In this document: positions 40,295 through 48,974 of the stretch, one piece after another
Layout of the letters: the number at the start of each line of letters is the position of its first letter
Numbering within the stretch: position 1 is the first letter of the stretch
DNA from: Nocardia arthritidis NBRC 100137
GTDB taxonomy: Bacteria; Actinomycetota; Actinomycetes; Mycobacteriales; Mycobacteriaceae
Assembly (NCBI RefSeq): GCF_001612765.1
Contig: NZ_BDBB01000041.1
Location: forward strand, 1 to 64,000
Length of the DNA: 64,000 bases
Direction: 5' to 3'
Position numbers and translations under genes: made by a program
The notes under the pieces: model-generated
The model's database searches: none
What the model was told of the DNA's origin: nothing
What the model saw: only the letters and a program-made list of their open reading frames with translations

Positions 40295-40942
40295 GTGCCG
40301 CCATCCGCCCTTCGTGACCGCAAACGCGAACGTACCCGCCGAGCCATCCTGGAAGCCGCAGCCGAGCTGTTCGAGACCAGAGGCTACGAGGAGACCACGG
40401 TGGCCGACATCGCCGCCGCGGCGGACGTCGGCACCCGCACGTTCTTCAACTATTTCGCCAGCAAGGAAGAGCTGCTCTTCCCGGAATCCGACCAGCGGGT
40501 GCGCGCCGCTGTGGCGGCCATCGCCAGCCGGCGACCAGGGGAACGGCCGGTGGAGGTCTTGCTGCGCGCGTTGCGCGCCGCCGGTGACAATCCCGGCGAG
40601 CATCTCGTCGACGACCTCTATGCCCGGATCGGCGCGCTGCGCGCCCAGGTGTCGCGGACCGTGCCCGCGGTGAGCGGCCGCGCCGCGCACGCCCAGTTGG
40701 TCACCCAGCGCGAGATCGCCAGACAGTTGCACAAGGCGTTTCCCGCCGAACTCGACGAGGTCGGCGCCGCCGCTCTGGTCGGCGCGGTCGTCGGCGCGGT
40801 GTCGGGTGCGCTGACCGTGCTGTTCCAGCAGCCGGTGGCCGGTGTCGAGGACGCCGAGCGCCTGCAGCGCAGGATTCACGAGACGACCTCGCGGGTGCTG
40901 CAACCTTGGCTGGCCACCCAGCGCGCCGAACCGGTGGGCTGA
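40295..40942 (+). CDS. TetR-family regulator
   Basis: A 215-residue regulator: HTH KRERTRRAILEAAAELFETRGYEETTVADIAAAADVGTRTFFNYFASKEELLF (about 12-65) and a helical C-terminal domain. The GTG at 40295 is chosen from the upstream TACTGT hexamer and family length; the frame is open to 40178. It diverges from tldD and abuts, tail to tail, the TauE-type permease gene with no spare bases between the stops. Target unknown. Confidence 0.88.
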   Translation: MPPSALRDRKRERTRRAILEAAAELFETRGYEETTVADIAAAADVGTRTFFNYFASKEELLFPESDQRVRAAVAAIASRRPGERPVEVLLRALRAAGDNPGEHLVDDLYARIGALRAQVSRTVPAVSGRAAHAQLVTQREIARQLHKAFPAELDEVGAAALVGAVVGAVSGALTVLFQQPVAGVEDAERLQRRIHETTSRVLQPWLATQRAEPVG

Positions 40943-41710
40943 TCAGCCGAACTGCTGCCAACCCAGGCGGATCACCATCCCGATCACCACCACCAGCAGC
41001 ACGACGCGCACGAACTCGGCGCCCTTGCGCAGCGCCATGCGCGCGCCGACCACGGCGCCGAGGACGTTCGCCACGGCCATCCCCGTACCGAGCGCCCAAA
41101 GGATGTGCCCGGTCGCCCCGAAGAAGATCAGCGCTCCGATATTGGAGCCGCAGTTGATCACCTTCGCCATGGCGGCGGCCCGCACGAACTCGGTGCCGAG
41201 CAGAGTCGCGAAGGTGATGATCAGGAATGTGCCGGTGCCGGGACCGAGCAGCCCGTCGTAGAAGCCGATCAATCCCGCCGCCAGCGCGACCGTGAGCACG
41301 ATCTTGCGCCGGGTGGGCGGATGAGTGGCCAAGGTGACGCCGATCGACGGACGCAACGTGACGAACACGGCGACGCCGACCAGCACCACCATCACGATCG
41401 GGACGAACAGTTCGCGGTCGATCAGCGAGACCGCCGCAGCGCCCACCGCGGCCGCCGCCGCGGCGATCGCCGCCGCGGGCAGCAGCACCCGCCAGCGCAT
41501 CGGCACCTTGCGCGCGAAGGTCAGCACCGAGGCACTCGTCCCGGCGACCGCGGCGAGCTTGTTGGTGCCCAGCGCGGTCTGCGGCGCGATGCCGGGGGCC
41601 ACCACGAACAACGTCGGCAACACGATCAGCCCGCCGCCACCCACCACCGCGTCCACCCAGCCCGCGGCCGTCGCCGCCGTCAACAGAACCGCCCAGTCTC
41701 CGATCTCCAC
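40943..41710 (-). CDS. TauE/SafE-family sulfite/organosulfonate-type permease
   Basis: A 255-residue membrane protein with about eight hydrophobic segments. Family features are the duplicated half-repeats, each with a Gly-rich loop: WVDAVVGGGGLIVLPTLFVVAPGIAPQTALGTNKLAAVAGT near the start and GFYDGLLGPGTGTFLIITFATLLGTEFVRAAAMAKVINCGSNIGALIFF in the second half. It probably moves a small sulfur or organic anion. The start is uncertain: GTG 41710 is chosen, TTG 41722 is possible, and no good ribosome site is seen for either. Confidence 0.85.
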   Translation of the reverse strand: MEIGDWAVLLTAATAAGWVDAVVGGGGLIVLPTLFVVAPGIAPQTALGTNKLAAVAGTSASVLTFARKVPMRWRVLLPAAAIAAAAAAVGAAAVSLIDRELFVPIVMVVLVGVAVFVTLRPSIGVTLATHPPTRRKIVLTVALAAGLIGFYDGLLGPGTGTFLIITFATLLGTEFVRAAAMAKVINCGSNIGALIFFGATGHILWALGTGMAVANVLGAVVGARMALRKGAEFVRVVLLVVVIGMVIRLGWQQFG

Positions 41711-41950
41711 CCCGGTAGACAACCAGACCCGGGCCTGTCCGGGCGTCCCCGGCTGCCGTCGGTTGCCCGGCCCTGACCGGCTGCGCATCGTCCTGGGAGA
41801 GATCGGCGCGCGTGCGGCCGCGATATCGTGCGCGGGCAACCTCGGACGCCCCTCGACCAAATCTCGACGGTCGTGTCGCGCCGGAAGTCGCGCCCACCGT
41901 CCGCGGCGGAGCCCGCCGCCGGGCCTGCCTGCGTTCCAGCCGGGCGCACC

Positions 41951-41956
41951 TAGGCT
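41951..41956 (+). promoter_or_regulatory. -10-like hexamer TAGGCT for the histidine kinase gene
   Basis: Six bases before the GTG at 41963. Confidence 0.45.
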
Positions 41957-41962
41957 GAGCGC

Positions 41963-43135
41963 GTGCGTCGATTCAGTCTGTGGCTCCGAGGCAAGCCCGT
42001 CGTGGCCGATTCGGTGCTCGCGGCGGTTTTCGTGCTGCTCGAGATCGTCGGTGTGGGTAACGCGCACAACAAGCTCGCCTACCTGGCGATCGGGGTGCTG
42101 CTCCCACTGCCGCTAACCCTGCGGCGGGTGTACCCCCGGGCCATGGCGGCCACCACCTTGGCACTGTCGTTGACGGCGACGCTGGTGGGCTTCCTGTCCG
42201 AGGACGACGCCGATCACATCGCGATGCTCTCGCACGGCATCATGCTCTACACCCTGGTCGCCTACGTCGGCCGGCGGGACGGACTGTGGTACGGGCTCGG
42301 CCTGGCGGTGGATCTCGCGCTCTCGATCGTGGCGATCGGGAAACCCTCCGGCTCCGACAGCGTGTTCACCGCCATGTTCTACGCCTTGTGCTGGACGTTG
42401 GCGGAGTTCATCGGCGCGCGGCACGCCTACGACGCCGAGGTGGCGGCCCGGCTCGCGGTCGCGGACTACGACCGTGAGCGTCGCGCGCACGACGCCGTCG
42501 CGGCCGAACGCACCCGCATCGCGCGGGAACTGCACGATGTGGTTGCCCACGCGGTGAGCGTGATCATCGTGCAGGCCGACGGCGCGAGATACGCGCTGCG
42601 CCGCGACCCGGACGCTGCCGAACAGGCGCTCTCCACCATCGCGGCCACCGGCCGCGAAGCACTGCGCGAACTGCGCAGAACCGTGGCTCTGCTGCGCACC
42701 GAACACGCTCCCGACCAGGTGCCCCAGCACGGCACCGCGGGCATCGCCAAGGTCGTGGAGATGATGCGAGGCACCGGTCTGGCCGTGGAGCTCGAGCTGA
42801 CCGGGGAACTCGACGACATCGCCCCCGAGGTCAGCCTCGGCGTGCATCGCATCGTGCAGGAATCGCTGACCAATACGCTGCGGCATGCCGGGCCGCACCC
42901 GAAGGCGTGGGTGCGGGTCCGCCGCACCGACGCCGACGTGCTGATCGACGTCACCGACACCGGCGGGGTCCCGCTGCACGATGCGGGCACGCGCATCCAG
43001 GGCAGCGGGCTCGGTTTGGTCGGGATGCGCGAACGCGTCGCGGTGCTCGGCGGCAGCCTGGAAGCGGGCCGCGACGCCGACGGAGCCTGGCGCGTGCACG
43101 CCAGCATCCCGCTGCGACCGGTCGCAGCGGAGTGA
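41963..43135 (+). CDS. Two-component sensor histidine kinase, NarL/DesK type
   Basis: A 390-residue kinase: an N-terminal membrane sensor of about five helices (15-155), a HisKA_3 dimerisation domain with the phospho-acceptor in IARELHDVVAHAVSVIIVQADGA (H191), and an HATPase domain (VHRIVQESLTNTLRHAG N-box, DVTDTGG, GSGLGLVGMRERVAVLGGSLEAG G-box). It has no PAS or large extracytoplasmic loop, so it may sense a membrane property. It is followed by its NarL-type response regulator, 136 bases downstream. Confidence 0.93.
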   Translation: MRRFSLWLRGKPVVADSVLAAVFVLLEIVGVGNAHNKLAYLAIGVLLPLPLTLRRVYPRAMAATTLALSLTATLVGFLSEDDADHIAMLSHGIMLYTLVAYVGRRDGLWYGLGLAVDLALSIVAIGKPSGSDSVFTAMFYALCWTLAEFIGARHAYDAEVAARLAVADYDRERRAHDAVAAERTRIARELHDVVAHAVSVIIVQADGARYALRRDPDAAEQALSTIAATGREALRELRRTVALLRTEHAPDQVPQHGTAGIAKVVEMMRGTGLAVELELTGELDDIAPEVSLGVHRIVQESLTNTLRHAGPHPKAWVRVRRTDADVLIDVTDTGGVPLHDAGTRIQGSGLGLVGMRERVAVLGGSLEAGRDADGAWRVHASIPLRPVAAE

Positions 43136-43258
43136 GCCAGGCCACCGGATTCGCCCGCGACGTGTAGAGCGCTGCGCCGCATAGGGTTTCGGCCCCAACG
43201 GCGCGGTGGGGGCGACCCGTCGCGGCGCAGGCCGAACGGCGCGCCGAAGCGGTCACGT

Positions 43259-43264
43259 TACATT
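43259..43264 (+). promoter_or_regulatory. -10-like hexamer TACATT for the response-regulator gene
   Basis: Seven bases before the GTG at 43272, suggesting the regulator can be transcribed separately from the kinase. Confidence 0.45.
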
Positions 43265-43271
43265 GGGCGAC

Positions 43272-43931
43272 GTGCCGATCACCGTACTCGTCGTCGATGA
43301 CCAGGAACTCATGCGGATGGGATTGAAGATGGTGCTCGGCGCGCACCCCGACATCGAAGTGATCGGCGAGGCGGCCAACGGCGCCGCCGCGGTCGCCAGG
43401 GCGGCTGAACTGCGCCCCGATGTGGTGCTGATGGACGTGCGGATGCCGGTGGTGGACGGCGTCGTCGCCACCACCCGCATCGTGGAGGCAGGGCACGGCA
43501 GCCGGGTGCTGGTCATGACGACCTTCGACCTCGACGAGCACGCGCTCGGCGCGCTTCGGGCAGGGGCGAGCGGATTCCTGTTGAAGGACACCCCGCCGGA
43601 GGATCTCGTCTCGGCCATCCGCAGCATCGCCGCCGGTGACGCCGTGGTCTCGCCCAAGGTCACCAAACGTCTGCTGGACCGGCTCATCGCGGAGAACCCG
43701 GCGCGGACCCGCGACCCGGGTGTGCTCGACGTGCTCACCGCCCGCGAGCGCGAAGTGCTCGAGCAGATCGCGGCCGGACGCTCCAACGCCGAGATCGCCG
43801 AACAGTTGTACCTGTCGGAGGCCACGGTCAAGACACACGTCGGACGGGTGCTGACCAAACTCGGTCTGCGCGACCGGGTTCAGGCGGTCGTACTGGCCTA
43901 CGAGACGGGGCTGGTGCGGCCGGGCCGCTGA
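43272..43931 (+). CDS. Two-component response regulator, NarL/FixJ family
   Basis: A 219-residue regulator: receiver domain (1-120) with acidic pair VVDDQE, phospho-acceptor Asp in VVLMDVRMP (D55), switch Thr in VMTTFD and Lys in GFLLKDTPP; then a LuxR-type HTH (LTAREREVLEQIAAGRSNAEIAEQLYLSEATVKTHVGRVLTKLGLRDR, about 155-205). The start is GTG 43272, which aligns with the family N-terminus. Partner of the kinase at 41963. Confidence 0.94.
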   Translation: MPITVLVVDDQELMRMGLKMVLGAHPDIEVIGEAANGAAAVARAAELRPDVVLMDVRMPVVDGVVATTRIVEAGHGSRVLVMTTFDLDEHALGALRAGASGFLLKDTPPEDLVSAIRSIAAGDAVVSPKVTKRLLDRLIAENPARTRDPGVLDVLTAREREVLEQIAAGRSNAEIAEQLYLSEATVKTHVGRVLTKLGLRDRVQAVVLAYETGLVRPGR

Positions 43932-44023
43932 TGCGAGGCGGATCTCAGCGCTCTATCAGGCGGATCGGGGAGAAAAAACCAGGTGCGGAACGTTGACCGG
44001 GTAGATCGTCCGAAAGGATCGCC

Positions 44024-44506
44024 ATGCCCGCCCTGTTGTTCGTGCTGTACGTCGTCGTCGAAGTCGCCGCCCTGGTCGCGGCCGGTCAGCTGATCGGCGT
44101 GCTGCCGACCGTCCTGGTGCTGATCGCCGGATCGGCCGCGGGCATGCTGTTGGTCGGAGCCCAAGGGCGGCGGGTGTTCGAGCAGTTCCGCCGGGCCGCG
44201 CGCGGAGAAGTGGCGCCCGGGACCGCCGTGGCCGACGGCGCACTGGTCGCGGCGGGTGGGGTGCTGATGTTCGTGCCCGGCCTGGTCACCTCGCTGTTCG
44301 GCCTGCTCCTGCTGCTGCCTCCCACACGAGTCCTGGTGCGACCCTTCGTCCTGGCCTTCGCCGCGCGCCGCTTCCGCAGGCTCGTCGCGGCCGCGCCCTA
44401 CCGTGGCGTGGTCATCGACGGGGGCGAAGTGGTCGACGGCGCCGTCGTGGGGCAGTGGTACGACGACGGCCAGGGCAACGCACGCCGCGCGATCACCTCG
44501 TCCTGA
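44024..44506 (+). CDS. fxsA: FxsA-family membrane protein
   Basis: A 160-residue inner-membrane protein with the FxsA core: FVLYVVVEVAALVAAGQLIGVLPTVLVLIAGSAAGMLLVGAQGRRVFEQFRRA (three helices up to ~60), ADGALVAAGGVLMFVPGLVTSLFGLLLLLPPTRVLVRPFVLAFAARRF. In E. coli FxsA affects phage T7 exclusion; its general role is unclear. AAAGGA precedes the ATG. Its position agrees with Rv2053c. Confidence 0.92.
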   Translation: MPALLFVLYVVVEVAALVAAGQLIGVLPTVLVLIAGSAAGMLLVGAQGRRVFEQFRRAARGEVAPGTAVADGALVAAGGVLMFVPGLVTSLFGLLLLLPPTRVLVRPFVLAFAARRFRRLVAAAPYRGVVIDGGEVVDGAVVGQWYDDGQGNARRAITSS

Positions 44507-44551
44507 GCGGTGGAGTCGGCCTACCCGGTTCCCTGTGGCGGCGCGAAGGGC

Positions 44552-44557
44552 TATCGT
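44552..44557 (+). promoter_or_regulatory. -10-like hexamer TATCGT for the ribbon-helix-helix gene
   Basis: Six bases before the ATG at 44564. Confidence 0.45.
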
Positions 44558-44563
44558 GGCGCG

Positions 44564-44818
44564 ATGGCCACCGAGCAACTCACCGTAACGGTGAGCGAGG
44601 AGCTGGCTGCCGCGGTCAAACGAGCGGCAGCCGCTGCGGGACAGTCGATTTCCGGATTCACGGCCGCGGCGCTGCGGCTGGAGCTGATCGCCGTGGAGGC
44701 GGGCTGCCTGCCTCCACCGGCCGCGGGTACCGGCGGTGCGCCGCCGGAATACGCGGAAGTGATGGCGGTGCTGGCGCAGCCGGAGGATCTGGCGCGCCAC
44801 CCCCTGCTGAACGGCTGA
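44564..44818 (+). CDS. Orphan ribbon-helix-helix (CopG/antitoxin-like) protein
   Basis: An 84-residue protein. Residues 4-45 (QLTVTVSEELAAAVKRAAAAAGQSISGFTAAALRLELIAVE) form a classic ribbon-helix-helix: a beta strand followed by two helices. The C-terminal 35 residues could be a partner-binding tail, as in antitoxins. No toxin-like gene follows; the next gene is an amidohydrolase 40 bases on. It may be a free-standing DNA-binding protein. Confidence 0.75.
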   Translation: MATEQLTVTVSEELAAAVKRAAAAAGQSISGFTAAALRLELIAVEAGCLPPPAAGTGGAPPEYAEVMAVLAQPEDLARHPLLNG

Positions 44819-44858
44819 CCGAAACCGCCGGATCGGGCATACGGCAGACTGGTGCCTC

Positions 44859-46457
44859 GTGAGTACCCAGTTGCTGATCGGCGGTCGTTTCTACAGTGCC
44901 AGTTCGCCCGACGCCACGGCGATGGCGGTGAGCGACGGCACCGTCGTCTGGCTGGGCGCCGAGCAACCGGGTCGCGCCCTGCACCCGGAGGCCGAGATCG
45001 TCGACCTCGACGGCGCCTTCGTCGCGCCCGCGTTCGTCGATCCGCATGTGCACGTCACCGCGCTGGGCCTGAAACTGACCGGGCTCGACCTCTCGGCCAC
45101 CCGGTCGCTCGAGCACTGCCTGCGGTTGCTGCGCGAGTTCGCCCAGGCACACCCCGACGGCGCGATCCTTGGCGACGGCTGGGACGAGACCACCTGGCCG
45201 GAGAGGCGGCCGCCCACCGTCGAGGAGATCGACACGGCGGCGGGTGCGGGCAGGCACGTCTACCTCTCGCGGGTGGACGCGCACTCCGCGGTGGCGTCCT
45301 CGGCGTTGCTGGACGCGCTACCCGAACTGCCCGCGACCGACGGATTCACCCGTGGCGAGCCCGTGCGCGCCGCCGCCCATCACACGGTGCGCGCCGCCGC
45401 GCTCGCGAATCTCACCCGGGCGCAACGGGATCGAGCGCGCGCCACGGCACTCGACCACGCCGCCGCACACGGTGTCGTCGCGGTCCACGAGTGCGCGGGT
45501 CCGGAGATCGCGGGCCGCGCCGACGTACGCGAACTGCTCGAATTCGAACACGGCGTTCAGGTCCGGGCCTATTGGGGCGAGGCGGTGCGCAGCGCCGAGC
45601 AAGCCCGCGCCCTGATCGACGAACTCGGGGTGCACGCCCTCGGCGGCGACCTGTTCGTCGACGGGTCCCTCGGATCGCACACCGCATGGCTGCGGGCCCC
45701 TTATGCCGACGAATCCGGCTGCGGCCGAAGCTATCTCGACGCCGACGCGATCGCCGCCCACGTCCGCGCCTGCACCGTCGCCGGTATCCAGGCCGGATTC
45801 CATGTGATCGGCGACGCCGCCATGGACGCCGTCCTCGCCGGTGTCGAGCGGGTGGTCGCCGAACTCGGCGGCCCGGCGGTCGCGGCGCTCGGACATCGCG
45901 TCGAACACGCCGAACTCGTCGACGGCGAGCACATCGCCCGCCTGGCTCGCTGGGGTGTGATCGCCAGTGTGCAACCGGGATTCGACGCCGCGTGGGGTGG
46001 TCCGGACGGCATGTACGCCGCGCGGCTGGGCGCCGAGCGCGCCGCGGCGTCGAACCCGTTCGCCGCCATGGCCTCCGCGGGCGTCGCCCTGGCGATCGGC
46101 TCCGACGCCCCGGTCACCGCGCTCGATCCGTGGGCGGCGGTGCGTGCCGCGGCCGCTCACCGCACCCCCGGCCACGCCCTGTCCCCACGCGCCGCGTTCG
46201 CCGCGGCCACCCGCGGCGCTTGGCGCGCGGGGGGCGTCCGCGACGGAGTGGCCGGCACCCTGGTACCCGGAGCGCCCGCTTCCTTCGCGATCTGGGATAC
46301 CGGCGAACTCGTCGTCGCCGCGGCCGCCGATTCGGTACAGCGCTGGTCCACCGACCCGCGGTCGCGCGTGCCGGGGTTGCCCGCGCTCGAACCGGACGCA
46401 CCGCTTCCCACGTGCCTGCGTACCGTGCACCGGGGCGTGACGATCTATGCGCGATGA
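44859..46457 (+). CDS. YtcJ-like metal-dependent amidohydrolase
   Basis: A 532-residue amidohydrolase-superfamily enzyme (Amidohydro_3). Metal-binding HxH in FVAPAFVDPHVHVTALGLKL (about 60-72), later ligands in GIQAGFHVIGDAAMDAVL and ALGHRVEHAELVD, and the catalytic Asp in ALAIGSDAPVTALDPW. Usual length. Start GTG 44859. The substrate is not predictable; the family includes N-substituted formamide deformylases. Followed by 0.8 kb without a convincing gene. Confidence 0.9.
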   Translation: MSTQLLIGGRFYSASSPDATAMAVSDGTVVWLGAEQPGRALHPEAEIVDLDGAFVAPAFVDPHVHVTALGLKLTGLDLSATRSLEHCLRLLREFAQAHPDGAILGDGWDETTWPERRPPTVEEIDTAAGAGRHVYLSRVDAHSAVASSALLDALPELPATDGFTRGEPVRAAAHHTVRAAALANLTRAQRDRARATALDHAAAHGVVAVHECAGPEIAGRADVRELLEFEHGVQVRAYWGEAVRSAEQARALIDELGVHALGGDLFVDGSLGSHTAWLRAPYADESGCGRSYLDADAIAAHVRACTVAGIQAGFHVIGDAAMDAVLAGVERVVAELGGPAVAALGHRVEHAELVDGEHIARLARWGVIASVQPGFDAAWGGPDGMYAARLGAERAAASNPFAAMASAGVALAIGSDAPVTALDPWAAVRAAAAHRTPGHALSPRAAFAAATRGAWRAGGVRDGVAGTLVPGAPASFAIWDTGELVVAAAADSVQRWSTDPRSRVPGLPALEPDAPLPTCLRTVHRGVTIYAR

Positions 46458-47297
46458 GCGGACGGCCGCGGAGCCCGCCACGGTTCCCGGCCATTCGGTG
46501 ACCGGGCTTCGGGTACGTGGACCCGGCCGGGTCTACGTATCTCGCTTTCCCGCCCTCGGCCCCAGGTCGGCCGAACGGCGGACGCCGTATCTCCCGCAGC
46601 CGACCGCGGGGCAGCCGCCCTCCGGCGCGGAGCACGCGTGCAGCACATCCACACAAGATGGACTCCGCCGCGCAGAGTCCGTTCGCCGGAGTGCGGTAAC
46701 CGGGTTTCTCGGGCCTGATCGCCGGGCAACGGGGTACTTGTATTCGGTTACCCGGGGGACCACCGTGGCACTGAGTGTCAGGCTAAATTTGCGGAAGAGC
46801 GGCGGTGCGAGCGCGCACGGGACCGCCAGGCAGCGGCCGCACGCGGCCGAGGGGCGTATTCACCCGGCGCGGATTCAGGCCACCGGTTCGCTGGTTCCGG
46901 CCGAAAATTGCCGGTTTGTCCGGGGGAGTGCGACCAGGAACCCGGCACCGTGGCGACGGCGGTTAACGATCCGGTGGCGGGTGACGATTCTCAGGTGGAT
47001 GCCCGATCACTCGGATACGGTCGTGGCTCGCGGCGTTGTGCGCCGTGCCCGGGACGAGCCGGTCGTGCGGCGCGAGATCGCCGGTCCGGCTCGGTCCGGC
47101 CGGTGCGCCGAGGGGCACTCGCGCGGGCCGCTTATGGCGGCCTTGACTTTTCGTGTGATGAACGCCATATCAGCTTCCCGGTGGGGATTCGCCGAGCGGC
47201 CGTCCTTCGGTGCGTTCGATCCGGCGTCGCGCTGGTCGATACGACGGCGGCCGACGGCTGACCGGCGGTCGCCGGTCCGATGGCGGACAGTGGCCGA
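46458..47297. other. 840-bp stretch without a convincing gene
   Basis: One frame stays open from 46447 to 47301 on the plus strand, but its translation is dominated by Arg, Ser and Pro, lacks hydrophobic periodicity, has mixed third-position GC (stretches such as aca-tcc-aca-caa-gat-gga) and resembles nothing known. A slightly AT-richer patch (47140-47175) contains TTGACT and may belong to a promoter for lnt. No RNA family or repeat is recognised. Confidence 0.5.
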
Positions 47298-48974
47298 ATG
47301 ATGGCGCGAGAGCGAGCGCTCGGGATGATGCGGCAGGTGCCCGCGGTGTTACGCGGGCATCCGGTCACGGCGCGCTCCGTGGCGGCGATTGTCGCGGGAC
47401 TGCTGCTGTTCGGCAGTTTTCCGCCCAGGCCGTGGTGGTTTCTCGCGCCGCTCGGCATCGCGATGCTCACCCTGGCCGTGCGCGGCGACGGTCGGCTGCG
47501 GGCGGGCTTCGGCTACGGATTGCTGACCGGACTGGCGTTTTTCGTGCCGCTGCTGCCCTGGACCGGCATTTACGTCGGGCCGCTGCCGTGGCTGGCGCTG
47601 TCCCTCGTCTGCGCGCTGTACCTGGGCGTCTTCGGTCTGCTCGGACGGCTCGTCGGCACGTTGCCCGGCTGGCCGCTGTGGGTGGCATCGGCCTGGACGG
47701 CGGCCGAATGGGGCAGATCCAGCTTCCCGTTCGGCGGGTTCCCGTGGGGGCGTTTGGCCTTCGGTCAGGCCGACGGCTGGTTCCTGTCGCTGGCAGCGGT
47801 CGGCGGCGCCCCGCTGGTCGGGTTCGCGGTGGCGCTGACCGGAACCGCTACGGCGGCGTTGGTCTCCCTGCTCCAGTCGTCGCTTACCCCCGAAGCCAGG
47901 CGCGAAACCGGCGTTGAGGAGACCGGTCCGCCCGGACCGGGCGCGGTGCGCGGGAGAGCGGCCCGACTCGGATACGCCGCTGTGGCTTTCACCCTGCTCG
48001 TCATGCCGCTCACCGGTTTGCTGCTCCGATCCGCGCTGCCCGATCCGGACGTGGGCGACCGAACGGTCACGGTCGCGGCGATCCAGGGCAGCGTGCCGCG
48101 CCTCGGACTGGACTTCAACGCGCAACGGAGGGCCGTGCTGGACAACCACGTCCGGCGCACCGAAGAACTGGCCGACGAGGTGGCGGCGGGCCGCGCGCCG
48201 CGCCCCGATGTGGTGATCTGGCCGGAGAACTCCTCCGACATCGATCCGCTGCGCAACACCGACGCCGCCGCCCTGATCACCGCGGCCTCCGAGCGGATCG
48301 GCGCACCCATCCTGGTCGGTGCCGTGCTGATCAACCAGGACCGGACGACCACCAACTCGGTCATGGTGTGGAACGGCGCGGCGGGCCCGGGTGAGCGGCA
48401 CGACAAGAAGATCATCCAGCCCTTCGGCGAATACCTCCCGATGCGGAGTTTTTTCCGGCTTTTCTCCGAATACGCCGATCGGGCGGGATATTTCGTACCG
48501 GGAAATGGTGACGGAGTTGTGCTCGCGGCGGGTATCGACATCGGTGTCGCGACGTGCTATGAAGTGGCTTTCGACCGGTCGTTCGAGGACGCGCTGCGCG
48601 CGGGTGCGCAGTTGCTCACCGTGCCGACGAACAACGCGACCTTCGGCGACAGCGAGATGACTTATCAGCAACTGGCCATGTCTCGTATCCGTGCCGTCGA
48701 GCACGGCCGGGCGCTGGTCGTCGCGGCCACGTCGGGGGTGAGCGCCATTATCGGCGCCGACGGCGATATCCGGCAGGAAACCGCGTTATTCGTGCCCGCC
48801 GCTCTGGTCGCGGAGCTTCCGTTGCGCGACCACACCACTCTCGCAACACGAATAGGGCCTGCCCCGGAGCGGATTTTCGTTATTCTGACGGCTGCCGCCG
48901 CGCTGGCCGCGGTCGCTCGGCGGCGAGTTGCGCGCAGGGCACTGCCGATGCCCGGTCTTGTCGGCGAACGCTAG
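47298..48974 (+). CDS. lnt: Apolipoprotein N-acyltransferase
   Basis: A 558-residue membrane enzyme adding the third acyl chain to lipoproteins. It has an N-terminal multi-helix membrane region (about 25-225) and an extracytoplasmic nitrilase domain (about 255-510) with the Glu-Lys-Cys triad: WPENSSD (E310), HDKKIIQPFGEYLP (K370) and GVATCYEVAFDR (C420), then a last membrane helix. Start uncertain (47280, 47298 and 47301 are ATG; no ribosome site visible). In mycobacteria Lnt is fused or adjacent to Ppm1; here the next gene is an NRPS instead, which suggests an insertion or rearrangement. Confidence 0.92.
   Translation: MMARERALGMMRQVPAVLRGHPVTARSVAAIVAGLLLFGSFPPRPWWFLAPLGIAMLTLAVRGDGRLRAGFGYGLLTGLAFFVPLLPWTGIYVGPLPWLALSLVCALYLGVFGLLGRLVGTLPGWPLWVASAWTAAEWGRSSFPFGGFPWGRLAFGQADGWFLSLAAVGGAPLVGFAVALTGTATAALVSLLQSSLTPEARRETGVEETGPPGPGAVRGRAARLGYAAVAFTLLVMPLTGLLLRSALPDPDVGDRTVTVAAIQGSVPRLGLDFNAQRRAVLDNHVRRTEELADEVAAGRAPRPDVVIWPENSSDIDPLRNTDAAALITAASERIGAPILVGAVLINQDRTTTNSVMVWNGAAGPGERHDKKIIQPFGEYLPMRSFFRLFSEYADRAGYFVPGNGDGVVLAAGIDIGVATCYEVAFDRSFEDALRAGAQLLTVPTNNATFGDSEMTYQQLAMSRIRAVEHGRALVVAATSGVSAIIGADGDIRQETALFVPAALVAELPLRDHTTLATRIGPAPERIFVILTAAAALAAVARRRVARRALPMPGLVGER

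Noticed and set aside
46447..47301. A 284-residue plus-strand frame between the amidohydrolase and lnt
   Set aside because: Arg/Ser/Pro-dominated, no motif or membrane pattern, overlaps both neighbours, no ribosome site; kept only as an unexplained stretch.
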